A DNA stretch of 64,000 nucleotides, from the NCBI RefSeq assembly GCF_963678635.1, contig NC_087066.1, positions 5,981,954 through 6,045,953 of the forward strand, given 5' to 3'. The notes under the pieces were generated by a model. That model searched no databases and was not told the DNA's origin. It was given only the letters and a program-made list of their open reading frames with translations. Position numbers and translations under genes: made by a program. Numbering within the stretch: the stretch's first letter is position 1; each line of letters starts with the position of its first letter. The DNA is from Symsagittifera roscoffensis (taxonomy: Eukaryota > Xenacoelomorpha > Acoela > Convolutidae). Shown in pieces: positions 1 to 10,084 of this stretch.

Positions 1-960
1 GATTCTACTAACACCTTTTCAATATTCCAGTTTTATCTAGATAGTTTAAACTCATTTCAAAAAAGATCCGTTTTGCATTAGAGTGTGACGAGGAAAGTTT
101 TAATCAGTAGCATAAAATATTTCAGCCTTGTTCAAATAGAGGCGAACCGCAGCTTCGCATCCTCTGCGAATCACAAGATAAAAAATTATACGACTTTGAA
201 GTAAGAGCCTATTGCTGTAAAGACAGACCTTATTTATCTTTGCGGAAATCAATTGTTATTTTTCGGGTGGTGCGTCATTGAAAACAACCGGAAATAGTTA
301 ATAACAGCTTTAAAAAGTCCCCACTTTTACTTTCTAGCAATTATTCATCAAAAAAAGCCAGAAATCTGCACTCTTATAAAGTTGGCTTTACTACGATAAT
401 CCGCTCAAACTAAAAAAAAATTGCGACACTGCACTCGATTCTTTCGAAGTTTTTTAACGTAGTCTTAAATGAGCGGATAAACACACCCTACGTCATAGAT
501 CTTTCCCACTCACTTGGTTACCTTTTTAAGTGGTGGAACAGAAAATATGAGTAGTGCAAATTACAAACTAATAGCTTTTAGCTTGTCAAATCGGAAGTAA
601 GCCTTTCTAAATTAGGTAAGCCTTTCTAAATTAATAAATTACAGACTACTTTCACTGGATTTCAACAATTGAAAAACTTTATTTTGAAGTTTTCTGACGA
701 CAAAACATCTAATTTGAAGCATAATACAAATCTTTGCCACAAAATTTTTTTGAAAACCAAAAAGAAGAAAACAGAAATAATTTGAAAACAAAGACATCTT
801 TACAGCAACGAAAAGATAAAAATCATTATTCAAAAACCTTTACAAAAAAGAAACTACAAGAGCTACTCAAAAAAATGGTGCCAATGATGCAGAAAAGATG
901 TCGCGCACAATTGTAACAGCGAAATAGTTTAAAAAATTATTTTACACAAGGCTATAAAAA
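1..960. other. AT-rich sequence with no recognised gene
   Basis: I see no recognisable protein, RNA or repeat here. Open frames are short and low-complexity (Lys/Asn or Phe/Leu rich), as expected of AT-rich non-coding DNA. Since TMEM245 runs off leftward on the minus strand, this may be intron, but no TMEM245-like exon was found. Confidence 0.4.
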
Positions 961-963
961 ACC

Positions 964-1110
964 AAAAACATTTTCAGTGGCACCAGATGTTTCTTCCAAG
1001 TTTATACTATTCATGGTGTGATCGAAAACGCAGTTATACCCTTGGTGCATGCTCTGCTGCCCAACAAGGTTCAAGACACTTATGAAAAAAGCTGTTTTAC
1101 GGTTTTGGTT
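964..1110 (+). pseudogene. MULE-like transposase fragment
   Basis: The plus-strand frame through 1021 reads, in pieces, SGTRCFFQVYTIHG, then NAVIPLVHALLPNK, then VQDTYEK. This is the hallmark of the MULE transposase catalytic core (DGTF..P..F.Q.Y.IH, then PLV.ALLPNK...TYE). The catalytic DGT appears as SGT, so the first Asp is lost. Downstream, to about 1290, another frame gives LYQKIVDYRGLGNDYI, which resembles the FH..Q...RKI...GL...Y segment of the same family, so at least one frameshift and in-frame stops separate the pieces. No terminal inverted repeats were found. It is a dead fragment of a DNA transposon. Confidence 0.72.
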
Positions 1111-1299
1111 TCTAATGGATACATACAGTTTTGTCGAAAGCTATACTTAAAAATTTGGTCTTTTCTGCACTGATTTCCATTCTGAGACGAAGCAAAAATA
1201 TCTAAGAATCCGTTCTTATTTATATCAGAAAATCGTTGATTACAGGGGATTGGGAAATGATTACATCATGGAGCAACTGAAAGATCTGGAAATCACTGA

Positions 1300-3287
1300 G
1301 CAATTACAACAAACATTTAGCACAGCCAGGACTTTTCTGGACTTAGGCTAATCAGAAATCAAAAACCGCCTGGTGCGAAATGTAATACATACTTAGATTC
1401 TATCAAAGTATAAATTTACGTTCTCATAGGCTTGTTTCTACTTTCGTAACGTAAATAACGGAATTTCTGTGCTCGATCGACAAATTTCACCTTTTAAGCT
1501 AGCCCTTTATGACAGAATTTTTGTAAATTACCTGTGATCATTTTTCGTAAAGTTATGGGGGTTTAAAGATTGATAATTTGGCACAATGCGGCGAATCAAT
1601 CCGTCTTAGAAATCGCTCCAAATTAGTTGAAGCAATCTGAATTGCCTTATTTGAATTGTTACTAGAAGCGAAAACGATCACTTTGTACTTCGAATGGTGT
1701 GTGGGGGATGACTTTCAATGTTTTTTTCGTTTTATTTTATAACAATTATACTGCTCCATCGACCTTTAAAGGCAGTCGGAATAGTCAGTGTTTCGCCATG
1801 GTACGAGAAGTCTTGTTAACATCAGAAGACGAAGTACCCAGCGGAAATAAAGCAGGCAATACTTTAGGAGACAACCGTAAAGCAGAAAAATGTTTTCTTA
1901 GCCGGTCCACTCAAAAAACACGCACAAGAAATTTTTTCGCTCATCAAACGACACGAAATAGTTCCACTAAGCCAATAAAACGCGAAGCATTTTAAGATGA
2001 ATGAATAAAAAAAGAGAAAAAAAAAAGAACTGACACCAAATGGAAATTTACAACCAACACGGATGAAATGCATAATTAAAAAACAGACATTCTCAACAGA
2101 GGAATCGGACCTTCAAACTACTTCTCAAATAACAGTCTCCCAAAAAAAAACGTTTTTATCCCATCCCAATCATTCTTCCAAGTTCAAAGACGAACAAAAG
2201 AATGCTTAATAAGCGCTGGACAAAAAGTAGCCATACCCAAAAAGACTAAATATCGAAAACTCTACAAGAACATAATCAAAATTATCAGTCGCACCAAGCG
2301 AAAGACTGGGTTTTTGAGAGGATATAGTTATGATGTTCTAACATTTACTTTCCTTAGTGCAAATGTTTTCTTTGATTTTTCAAGATTGAGCTAAGTCAAT
2401 TTAAAACCTCCAAAATGATGTATACCTACCAGGTGGTGATTTCCCTTTCACCTTGCCGAACTGTTTTAGGTCGTGCCCACTTTTGTGCCCGATTCACTCA
2501 TTTTAATTTTTACCCTAAATGTTTTTCGGATGATTCTATCCTTCGTTCTCTCAAGTTTGAGTCCAACACATTCACCACTATACCATGAGGCCTTTAATTA
2601 TCTTCTGTTTATTGTTCAATTGCTGGCTGTTTGATCGGTGATTTCGCTCATGCCTGAGGTTTCAATTCTCAAATCAATTCTGTCTGCTCCAAAAAACAGG
2701 CCAAAAAATTTAAATTGAAACTTTTAGACTTCTTTGATCTTTCGGACTATTTTGTATATGCAGTATACATTCCATCCTATTTTCAAAGTACAAACCAAAT
2801 CAGGAATAAAATTTCACGAATAGAAAGCCAAAAAGCGCAACTGAATATAAAAGGATGACTGATTGGGAAGGAATTATATATCCACCCGTTCAATTAGACA
2901 ATATGTTCAGAGCGAGATTAGTCGCGTAAATTGAACAATGATTTCAAAGCCGAAGAGATTGGTTTGCAAATCGATTAAACATCGCAACTTATGGCTGCTA
3001 AAATATGGCACTTTTTTGCTGATACTGAAACTTGATTTATACTGAAACTTAAGCTTTATTTAACTCCGCTCGGTTTTCGAAAAAAAAATCATTTTACTAC
3101 CCATTTAAATTTTGAAAACTTGAGCTTTTAGAATACACATTTCAGTACACAAAAAAGGTGTGAAATAAACTCCATCGATGATGATGACGAATGTCCAGCG
3201 CAACATTTCGGCCATTTGTCACCCGCAAGTACAGTGCAAACTGATTAAACTCCGCAATTCAAATCGGGTGGTTAAAAATTCGCTCAC
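1300..3287. other. Non-coding; probably TMEM245 intron 1
   Basis: This stretch lies immediately downstream, on the minus strand, of the TMEM245 exon donor at 3287-3282, so it should be intron. I could not find a second TMEM245 exon in it. Short ORFs near 1.7-2.1 kb on both strands are AT-rich shadows without family resemblance. Confidence 0.45.
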
Positions 3288-4100
3288 CTTCTTACGCTGT
3301 GGGTCCTTCAGCGAGTTCTGTATGTAGCCAGCCACAGCTATTACAGTCAACATCAACAAGCCCAGAACCACCACACTCGATGACGTAATCAACAGGTGAT
3401 ACACTAACAGAGCCCAAACTACAACTGAGATACGCTTCAAAACTGCAGTGTTATCTTGAGTGGAGTAGAAAAAAGCCAGGATGAAATAAGCCACGTAGAT
3501 GGTCCAAAAGTAAGGCGCTACAAAGCGACACCAAAAAGATGCTATGCCTCCATGTAAACGCAACATAGAGTTTATAAACCAGGCAATCATTTTGCAAAAC
3601 AACCTAACAGGTGTCCAGGCAAAAACTAAATACAGCAATGGGTAAGAGAGAAAAGCGATGACAAAGAGGTAAAATTTCTTCGAAATGAAAATTCCGATTA
3701 AATCTGACAAGTAATTTACAAAATTGAACGGCAGCAGAAGTAAACCAATAAACAGTGGCGTTCCGGACTGGGTCAAAGATTTCAGCCATCTTTGCACAGC
3801 ACCAGTAGCTGCTTTTTTGAATGGGTAGAGAAACGATCCGGTTAAAGTTGCCCAAAGCAAAGGTCTAAGAAAGACTTCCAGTACAAAAAATACAGCAATT
3901 GAAGCTAATATGGCAAGAAGCACGAAAATATTGGCAGCCGCGTTGAAAAACGCCTGTTTGAAAAGTTTCTCATTTCCAGCAAACATTTCAGACGCTAATT
4001 TGTAGTCGTGAATGAAAGACAAGGAATTGAAGCGTGCCAGATTTGGTCTGGACTTTCCTGCCGGTGGCTTGCCAGTGTTTGGAGTGTTTCTAGAGTCCAT
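3288..4100 (-). CDS. TMEM245: TMEM245, N-terminal coding exon
   Basis: This exon encodes 271 residues of a multi-pass membrane protein of the TMEM245 (C9orf5) family, a distant relative of AI-2E-type permeases with unclear function. The recognisable block is at residues 45-95: FKQAFFNAAANIFVLL, then VFFVLEVFLRPLLWA, then GSFLYPFKKA. It matches the conserved start of the family, and further hydrophobic segments follow. The open frame runs on to 3219, but a consensus donor (AAG followed by GTGAGC, intron from 3287) lies at a codon boundary and similarity stops there. I therefore end the exon at 3288; the remaining residues would be intron read-through. The ATG at 4100 is the first in frame. The gene sits downstream of SEPSECS on the same strand, with a poly(A) signal and a 3' splice acceptor between them. 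The C-terminal half is missing from the window. Confidence 0.85.
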
Positions 4101-4209
4101 AATTCCGTCAAGTCAAAGCTTCTTGAATTTAAATCCCTCCCACAGGACAGTTAATCGCAGCAGTTTCTTCAGCCGTTAAAGAGAAACATGTCTCGTTTGG
4201 CACAATCAA

Positions 4210-4232
4210 CTGAAAAGAAACTAACAGTTGAG
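4210..4232 (-). other. 3' splice (trans-splice) acceptor upstream of TMEM245
   Basis: On the minus strand a pyrimidine tract runs into TTTCTTTTCAG, with the AG at 4211-4210. It lies about 40 nt after a poly(A) signal and 109 nt before the TMEM245 ATG. No upstream exon or donor is evident between the genes. This is the layout of a trans-spliced downstream cistron, although a conventional 5' UTR intron is not excluded. Confidence 0.55.
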
Positions 4233-4248
4233 TTGACAAGTTTAAAGC

Positions 4249-4254
4249 TTTATT
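4249..4254 (-). terminator. Poly(A) signal AATAAA for SEPSECS
   Basis: AATAAA on the minus strand, 108 nt after the SEPSECS stop and ahead of the TMEM245 acceptor. Confidence 0.6.
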
Positions 4255-4361
4255 GGACTTCTTCGATTGATTTCAGGGAAAGCACGATGAAAGCTCATAT
4301 AATCAAATTTGACAGTAACTGATTGAAACAATATACAATTTATAAAACAAGTCAAATAATT

Positions 4362-5849
4362 TCATTCACTATCAACATGGTCACCATCATCATTTATAGG
4401 ACCATTAGTAATTTCTGGTACGAATTTAACACTATGATCTTTGTTGTACTGTTTTGATAGAACTGCTTTAAGTCGTTTCATGAACAAATTAATATCTTCC
4501 GATTGCATTCCTATTGACGCTGCTGCTGTCATGTAATCATGCGGATACTCGTCAACATGCGCACCGAATCCTTTAAATTTCACTCCACCTATTTCTTTCG
4601 TCGTATCACGAGACACCACGCGAGCACCAGAGACGTAGCGAGTGAACAGCATACTTCCTATTTTGGTCACGCTTTCGGTGACGTCATTACCTTCATCGGG
4701 AATTTCAACACTTTGCAATGTTATCCCCATTGATATGTCATTATGTGGCACATTCAGAAGTCTCTCTCCGAAACTTTCAGCAACCTGTTTTAGTTCTATT
4801 TGAAGCCTACTATACAATTCTTTCCTTTCAACTAACAGCTCTTTGTATTTTTCAGATCCCATTGAAAGAAAAGAAATAAATAGATCTAAGATGGGCTGAA
4901 TAGAAGCCCGCCCGGGGTACATTTTACCCAAATTATCAACAAAACTCTGGTCAAAACCCCCAACAATACTTCCTCCGACAGGAACCATAAAATTTTTATC
5001 CATACTCTGAACAAACGCATCCAATCTATACTTCAGTCTCACAGTTTCGGATATCAAATGTGAACACTTCGATGATTGTAAGCCATAAGCATTATTGACA
5101 ACATGAGCTATGTCAAACTGTGAGCATATTTTGCCTATCTCGGGTAAATTATCCGGAACACGAGGAGCAAAACAACTTGTAGTTGACATCACGCATACAA
5201 TCGACTCCGCTCCTTTTTCGATTATAATCTTTCTCAGTTCATCTAAGTTTGTCTGTATTTCATCTCCATTTTTTAAACCAGTCACAACCAAAGGCTTGAA
5301 ACCCGCAGTCAAGATTGACTTGAAACAGCTTTTCTGGTCAATTCTGAGAAACACGACATACTCGGCCCGAGGTTTAGTAGGTCTCAATGTCATTAAGCAA
5401 AGACTCAAGGCCATACCTGTTGCCACAGGCAACAAAACCAAGTCAGTGCAACCTCTTATACCAGATAATTTAAACAAATCCAGGGTCAAATTGCGACATA
5501 GCTTAACCAGCAAGCTAGATCCAGCTGCTTTCGGCTGAATTTCAGTTATGTCACCTGAACGACCAATTCCATGACAGAAACCATAGTTTCTGCGACGAAC
5601 CATTGAGGCAAAGCAGCGTCCTTCCCGTTCGCCAACTCCTGCATTTCCACTGAAATTGTTACTGTCCATCAAGGAAAGATAATTTAAAAGTACATCAATT
5701 TGTTGATCCGTGAGTGGCTTTGACGGCATTTTTCTCTTTTCAATTAATTCATTTAATTGCTTCCCTAAAGCACTCAAGTTTTGAGATCCCTGCTCAATGT
5801 ACGATTTATGTACAAGCTTTTTAGCATTATCTAACAATTCCGAATTCAT
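4362..5849 (-). CDS. SEPSECS: O-phosphoseryl-tRNA(Sec) selenium transferase (SepSecS)
   Basis: This PLP enzyme converts phosphoseryl-tRNA(Sec) to selenocysteinyl-tRNA(Sec) using selenophosphate, the last step of animal selenocysteine synthesis. The 495-residue product is close to the roughly 500 residues of the family and is uninterrupted in a single exon. Visible signatures are MDSNNFSGNAGVGEREGR (residues 61-78, P-loop and phosphate-binding region), HGIGRSGDI with QPKAAGSS (93-112), RIDQKSCFKS, TTSCFAPRVPDN, VNNAYGLQSSKC, and SMDKNFMVPVGG with the PLP Schiff-base lysine at K285. MYPGRAS and SGARVV follow. The longer frame opens with TTG, but the ATG at 5849 matches the family N terminus. 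A pyrimidine-rich AG acceptor ends 6 nt upstream of it. The host must therefore make selenoproteins. Confidence 0.97.
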   Translation of the reverse strand: MNSELLDNAKKLVHKSYIEQGSQNLSALGKQLNELIEKRKMPSKPLTDQQIDVLLNYLSLMDSNNFSGNAGVGEREGRCFASMVRRRNYGFCHGIGRSGDITEIQPKAAGSSLLVKLCRNLTLDLFKLSGIRGCTDLVLLPVATGMALSLCLMTLRPTKPRAEYVVFLRIDQKSCFKSILTAGFKPLVVTGLKNGDEIQTNLDELRKIIIEKGAESIVCVMSTTSCFAPRVPDNLPEIGKICSQFDIAHVVNNAYGLQSSKCSHLISETVRLKYRLDAFVQSMDKNFMVPVGGSIVGGFDQSFVDNLGKMYPGRASIQPILDLFISFLSMGSEKYKELLVERKELYSRLQIELKQVAESFGERLLNVPHNDISMGITLQSVEIPDEGNDVTESVTKIGSMLFTRYVSGARVVSRDTTKEIGGVKFKGFGAHVDEYPHDYMTAAASIGMQSEDINLFMKRLKAVLSKQYNKDHSVKFVPEITNGPINDDGDHVDSE

Positions 5850-5855
5850 TTTCAA

Positions 5856-5878
5856 CTAAAATGGGAAACAAACAGGAT
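5856..5878 (-). other. 3' splice (trans-splice) acceptor upstream of SEPSECS
   Basis: The minus strand reads CTGTTTGTTTCCCATTTTAG, with the AG at 5857-5856, followed by TTGAAA and then the ATG. A 6-nt leader after the acceptor is typical of spliced-leader trans-splicing, or else of a 5' UTR intron ending just before the start. Confidence 0.55.
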
Positions 5879-6074
5879 TAACCAGTGGCTACAGCACGAA
5901 CTTTTCCGACCATAACTATCACCGAAAAATTTTTATCTAGTTTTATCAAAATTATATAATTACCCTGACGATAAACAAGGGTATTGCAACCGGGTACTAG
6001 ACTTGTTTCCCGTAAACATCTTTGTCCACAGGATCTTCAATTCTAGAAGTGAAGATCGTGTGGACATTTCTAGA
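5879..6074. other. Spacer between SEPSECS and LINE insertion
   Basis: No coding potential. This would be the SEPSECS promoter or leader region, now bounded upstream by the 3' end of the minus-strand CR1 LINE. Confidence 0.4.
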
Positions 6075-6098
6075 TAGTAGTAGTAGTAGTAGTAGTAG
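6075..6098. repeat. (TAG)8 microsatellite, LINE 3' tail
   Basis: Eight tandem TAG units on the plus strand, immediately beyond the 3' UTR of the minus-strand LINE. An analogous (ACT)n tail ends the LINE fragment at 52,659. Confidence 0.85.
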
Positions 6099-6138
6099 TG
6101 TAGGCTTTAGGATTTCTCCATGGGTTTTGAACCCTCGT

Positions 6139-9027
6139 TTATAAGTTCATAATTTTTCCCGGTGGGTTGCAGTTTCCACACCAGCAAAGAATTCTCCACA
6201 TACACAAGTTGTTTTCTGCAAAATTTCTGTTGAAGAATTTCCAAAACGTGTTTGTTATGGATATTTTCAGGCTGTCATAATCTTGATTTTCGAAGTCCAC
6301 AATTTGGCTAAAGTAGTTGTATAGCGTAATAGAACGTATATAATAATTTTCATTTGACTTTTTCAGTCTTGTTGCATGAACAGCAATCTCACCACGTGTT
6401 GCTTGTCTCGTTCGTGATTCGTTTTTATGAATAATTGTATTCAAATCAATGTCATGTTTATTTTTTAGTAGTGAAACTAAGTACAATATGTCGTGTAATT
6501 CAAAGTACATTGAGAGTGGAAGGAGCTTTAAAAATTTCAGTCTTTCAGTATAACTCATTTTGAAGTTATTTGTAATCCAAGATGTCGCTCGTTTTTGTAC
6601 TCTTTCTAGTTGTCTTAATTCTGCTTTGTTCGGATACCATGTTTGCGATGCATAGCTTATGATTGGTACGATGTATCCGCAGTATAAGTTTAATTTTGAC
6701 TTTAAAGATGTTTTTTTCGAGATATTTCGTTTGATTTTGTAAAAAGCTCCCATGGCTTTTGATATGCGATTTTCAGCATTTACTGACCACGAAAGGTTGT
6801 GACACATTAAAATACCTAAGTCTTTTTGGGTCTTTGCGGTATCAACATTTGTATTAAATAGTGTAACTTCCATTTTCCCTTTGAGGTTTAACAAATTACA
6901 TTTATCTTCATTCAGCGGCATTTTATTTTCTTTGCACCATTTTTCAACATTTGCCGTGTCTTTTTGCAGATGAATTTCTTCAGTAGACAAGATCTTCATA
7001 TCGTCACAATAGCCAAAACAATCTGAATTCTCAATGCATTTGGGAAAGTCGTTAATGAATATGATAAAAAGTAGAGGGCCAAGAATTGAGCCCTGTGGTA
7101 CACCGCTAGTTACTTCTTTCAGAGTTGATGAACTTTTATTGATTTTCACAAACTGCATTCTATCTGTTAGATAGTCTTGTATTATGTCTTGTATTTGAAT
7201 GCTTAGACCTATGTTCCGTAGTTTGGCGACTAGGATACTATGAGGAACTTTATCAAAGGCTTTAGAAAAATCTAGATAAAGGACTGAGAGTGTTTGAACA
7301 TTTTTGTCATCGTAGAGTTCATATACTTTGCTCAAAAATTGTACCATTTGTAGTACTGCTGACCTTTTTTGCCGGAAGCCGTATTGTGCGTTTTCCAGGA
7401 AAGGTTGAACTTTGGGGTATATATTATCAAAGATAATTTTTTCGAAGACCTTCGAGGCGGAGCATAAGAGGCTAATTGGGCGGTAGCACTCGACTGACGC
7501 CTTGTTCTTTTCTTTAAAAATTGGGGCCACTTGACTTGTTTTCCAGTAGGTCGGGAAGAGCCGCTTGTTAATGAATGTGCGGAAGAGAAGATAGAGCGAT
7601 TTTGACAGAGTTTCAGAAAGATTTTTTAGGATTATATTACCTATACCATCAAAACCTGACGCTTTATTTGTTAAAAGATTTTTGAGAATGTATTGGATTT
7701 TGGTTTCTTCAATGTGTATTTGTGTACAGATTTCTTCTGTAGGAGAACAGTTTGTATTTCGTGCGAGAGGGTTAGGAATTGATTCCTTTTGATATACACT
7801 GATGAAAAATTCGTTAAAAAATGTAGCTTTTTGGGTGTCATCTCTTGTGGATTTTTCCTTGTAGAACATTTTTTGGGGATATTTCCTGGAACTACTTATT
7901 TTGTTCAAGTATTTTTGCAGGTCACTGAATCGTCTACTGCTTGTTACTGTTTCTTCGTAAATTGCTTGATCTGCAGTCAATGCTATTTGAAGATTTTTTT
8001 CCAGTTTTTTGTGTTTTAGGATAATGCTTAAATTAGGTTTGTTTTGCCGATCGATACGCCGTTTTAAGGTTTGTACTCTTTTTAGCATGTGAGACGTACT
8101 TGGCTTCACCCATGGGGGGAGAGTTGATCTGTGTGATGTAACCTTGGGTACATTGTTCTTTATTTTGTCCCATAACCATGCATACCACTGACGAAGGAGC
8201 TCATTTACATTACTGTAACAATACGGTATGAAAGGTTTGTCTTTTATTTCTTGATTTATTATCTTCCAATCGGCTCTGTTAAACGCCAGACTTTCATCTT
8301 TGTTTATTTCTTTGATACTGGCTTCCATGTTAATTGTTGCAGAGTAAGCATAATGATCTGAGCAAGAAACTTTGTCGATGCTGTATGCGTTTGTTGCTGA
8401 ATGGTCCGTGTGCCAGTTGAGTATTACTCCAGGGTTGTTTGTTAATAAAACATCAAGCTGCTTTTTTTTGGAGTCGAATAATTGTTCATAGTCAAGTTCA
8501 ATGAGCTTTTTTAACACTGCATTTTCATATTTGTCCTTTGAGTGCATCATTTTCCAATGAGTGTATTCAAAATTTATATCTCCCGTAATCGACACTGCGT
8601 TACAGTTGTGTTGTATTTGTAATTTTGTTAGGTTTTCGAACAAACTGATGAAGTTTTGTTGTTTCCATTGGTATTTACTGTTTTTCGGGGGATTATAAAC
8701 ACAGCAGAGTATTTGATGATGCCCAGTTTCACCTGTTAGTTTGGCCACTATGCATTCTTCATTTTCTATTTGAGCATCAATTTCTTCGTAATGCACATTT
8801 TCTTTTATCGCCATGAGTACGCCTCCGTGATTGGTTTTTAAAGTGGAGTTTTTTCTATCTTTGCGAATTATATTAAAACCAGCCAAATGCAGAGCTTTAT
8901 CTGGTATTTCCTTTACCAGCCATGTCTCTGTGAGACATAGTATATCGTAGTCTGTTTGTAAAATGGCATTTGAAAGAGCTATTCTTCTGTTGATGTCTAA
9001 AATACTTCTGACATTTAGGCATAACAT
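6139..9027 (-). CDS. LINE ORF2: APE endonuclease and reverse transcriptase
   Basis: This 962-residue ORF2 encodes the target-nicking and reverse-transcribing enzyme of the LINE. The APE-type endonuclease occupies roughly residues 1-235, with LTETWL (32-37), ITGDINF (147-153) and the catalytic SDH (223-225). The reverse transcriptase lies at about 440-720: KASGFDGIG, ECYRPISLL, QYGFRQKRS, LYLDFSKAFDKV, SGVPQGSILGPLLF and the catalytic box YCDD at 673-676, where relatives usually carry (Y/F)ADD. The CR1-type C-terminal domain ends with FWKFFNRNF and a Cys-containing tail (MWRILCWCGNC). The ATG at 9027 is 24 nt after the ORF1 stop, suggesting reinitiation. No internal stop or frameshift is seen. 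Confidence 0.93.
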   Translation of the reverse strand: MLCLNVRSILDINRRIALSNAILQTDYDILCLTETWLVKEIPDKALHLAGFNIIRKDRKNSTLKTNHGGVLMAIKENVHYEEIDAQIENEECIVAKLTGETGHHQILCCVYNPPKNSKYQWKQQNFISLFENLTKLQIQHNCNAVSITGDINFEYTHWKMMHSKDKYENAVLKKLIELDYEQLFDSKKKQLDVLLTNNPGVILNWHTDHSATNAYSIDKVSCSDHYAYSATINMEASIKEINKDESLAFNRADWKIINQEIKDKPFIPYCYSNVNELLRQWYAWLWDKIKNNVPKVTSHRSTLPPWVKPSTSHMLKRVQTLKRRIDRQNKPNLSIILKHKKLEKNLQIALTADQAIYEETVTSSRRFSDLQKYLNKISSSRKYPQKMFYKEKSTRDDTQKATFFNEFFISVYQKESIPNPLARNTNCSPTEEICTQIHIEETKIQYILKNLLTNKASGFDGIGNIILKNLSETLSKSLYLLFRTFINKRLFPTYWKTSQVAPIFKEKNKASVECYRPISLLCSASKVFEKIIFDNIYPKVQPFLENAQYGFRQKRSAVLQMVQFLSKVYELYDDKNVQTLSVLYLDFSKAFDKVPHSILVAKLRNIGLSIQIQDIIQDYLTDRMQFVKINKSSSTLKEVTSGVPQGSILGPLLFIIFINDFPKCIENSDCFGYCDDMKILSTEEIHLQKDTANVEKWCKENKMPLNEDKCNLLNLKGKMEVTLFNTNVDTAKTQKDLGILMCHNLSWSVNAENRISKAMGAFYKIKRNISKKTSLKSKLNLYCGYIVPIISYASQTWYPNKAELRQLERVQKRATSWITNNFKMSYTERLKFLKLLPLSMYFELHDILYLVSLLKNKHDIDLNTIIHKNESRTRQATRGEIAVHATRLKKSNENYYIRSITLYNYFSQIVDFENQDYDSLKISITNTFWKFFNRNFAENNLCMWRILCWCGNCNPPGKIMNL

Positions 9028-9051
9028 TTTTAAATACTTGGCAGTAGGTAG

Positions 9052-9918
9052 TCAATTGCTTTCTTCGACTTTTTTCCAATTTCCACTTTCTTCGTCATAT
9101 TGGTAAAGGACAAGGTCCCTTAGCCTTAGGTTTTTAGCTGATACTCCAGTTTCTATCATTGTTCGTCTTTTCATAAGAAGTTTGTTCTCAATCAGAAATT
9201 CACTTGGGCTGAGCTCTTTTGACACAAAGACAGTTTTGTCGTAGTTTTTCAATTTTGCCAAGGACATTAGTATCAGTCGTTTTTGCCATTCATTTGAAAC
9301 ATTTACAACTATTGTGCGTGGCCTTTTTCCTTCTTCGTATTTTCCTAAACGTTTTAAATCTGTGATTTTTGCTTCAACTGTTAAGAACGCAAACAGTTTG
9401 TTCACCTCTTCCAAGTCGTGTTCGTGTCTATCTCTTGAACTTTTTGAGCCCAGTTCAAGCAGTCCTCTTATCCGGATTCCGTTATAGCTTGATTCTGGTT
9501 TGTTTAAGGCAGGTTGCTTTGGCTCATTTCTGTTTTGTGGTTTTTTGCTTGTTTCATCTATCTTTTGCTTAAGTGAATCTATCTCTTGTTTAAAAGTAGA
9601 GAATTGTTCGGCGATTTCATTTAGTTTTGTTTCAGCAATGGATGGACGGGTTTGCATCAAATCGTTGATCATCGACTCTTTCCTATTGTTTCCAACACAA
9701 CAGTTACAGAGCAGGAGGACGTTCTGGCTGATCTCCGAAATTCCAAGGATGGCAGTTTCAGATATTCCAGTGCATGTTTTTGTCATGTGCATAACATCGC
9801 CACAGGCAATGCAATTAAAGATTTGACTTTTGTTTGTGATCGGCTTTTTGCATGTTTTACAAGATTTCTCAGATGCTTGCGAGACGCTAGCATTTCTGCG
9901 TCTTTCTTCTGAGCCCAT
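9052..9918 (-). CDS. LINE ORF1: PHD-like zinc finger and coiled-coil RNA-binding protein
   Basis: This 288-residue protein has the layout of CR1-clade ORF1 proteins. A Cys/His-rich PHD-like finger lies near residues 14-58: CKTCKKP, FNCIACGDVMHM, TCTG, then LLCNCC. A coiled coil follows (about 75-115, FKQEIDSLKQKID), and then a C-terminal RRM/CTD-like region containing LGKYEEGKRPRTIVVNVS and LMSLAKLKNYDKTVFVS. It presumably packages the LINE RNA. The ATG at 9918 is preferred to the in-frame TTG nine bases upstream. Its homologue is the ORF1 at 47,501. Confidence 0.85.
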   Translation of the reverse strand: MGSEERRRNASVSQASEKSCKTCKKPITNKSQIFNCIACGDVMHMTKTCTGISETAILGISEISQNVLLLCNCCVGNNRKESMINDLMQTRPSIAETKLNEIAEQFSTFKQEIDSLKQKIDETSKKPQNRNEPKQPALNKPESSYNGIRIRGLLELGSKSSRDRHEHDLEEVNKLFAFLTVEAKITDLKRLGKYEEGKRPRTIVVNVSNEWQKRLILMSLAKLKNYDKTVFVSKELSPSEFLIENKLLMKRRTMIETGVSAKNLRLRDLVLYQYDEESGNWKKVEESN

Positions 9919-9942
9919 ATTGCTCAAAAAAATCTTCTCAGA

Positions 9943-10077
9943 ACTGACACTCCAAGGTATAAAACCTCAGGAGAAAACCAGACTAGAGAAGACTTATTGA
10001 GTTTTTTTGATTCCCTTGGACTGATACTCCAAGGTATAAAAACCTCAGGAGAGAATAGTCTCAAGAAAATCAGACTC
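9943..10077 (-). repeat. Two-copy 77-bp tandem repeat in LINE 5' region
   Basis: CTCCAAGGTATAAAACCTC and a near-identical second copy recur 77 bp apart just upstream of LINE ORF1. Repeated monomers in a LINE 5' UTR often carry the internal promoter, and here that role is inferred. Confidence 0.6.
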
Positions 10078-10084
10078 ACCAGAA

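Larger units (their letters stand above)
6075..10080 (-). mobile_element. CR1-clade non-LTR retrotransposon, near full length
   Basis: This is a minus-strand LINE with a 5' region of two 77-bp repeats (9943-10077), ORF1 (9918-9052), a 24-nt gap, ORF2 (9027-6139), and a short 3' UTR ending in a TAG/CTA microsatellite at 6075-6098. Simple-repeat 3' ends in place of poly(A) are typical of CR1 elements. Both ORFs are open from ATG to stop, so this copy is recent or potentially active. The 5' boundary is uncertain, and I could not find a clear target-site duplication. Confidence 0.85.

Noticed and set aside
3219-3287. Extension of TMEM245 to the stop at 3,219
   Set aside because: The last 22 residues follow a consensus donor (AAG then GTGAGC) at a codon boundary and look like intron translation.
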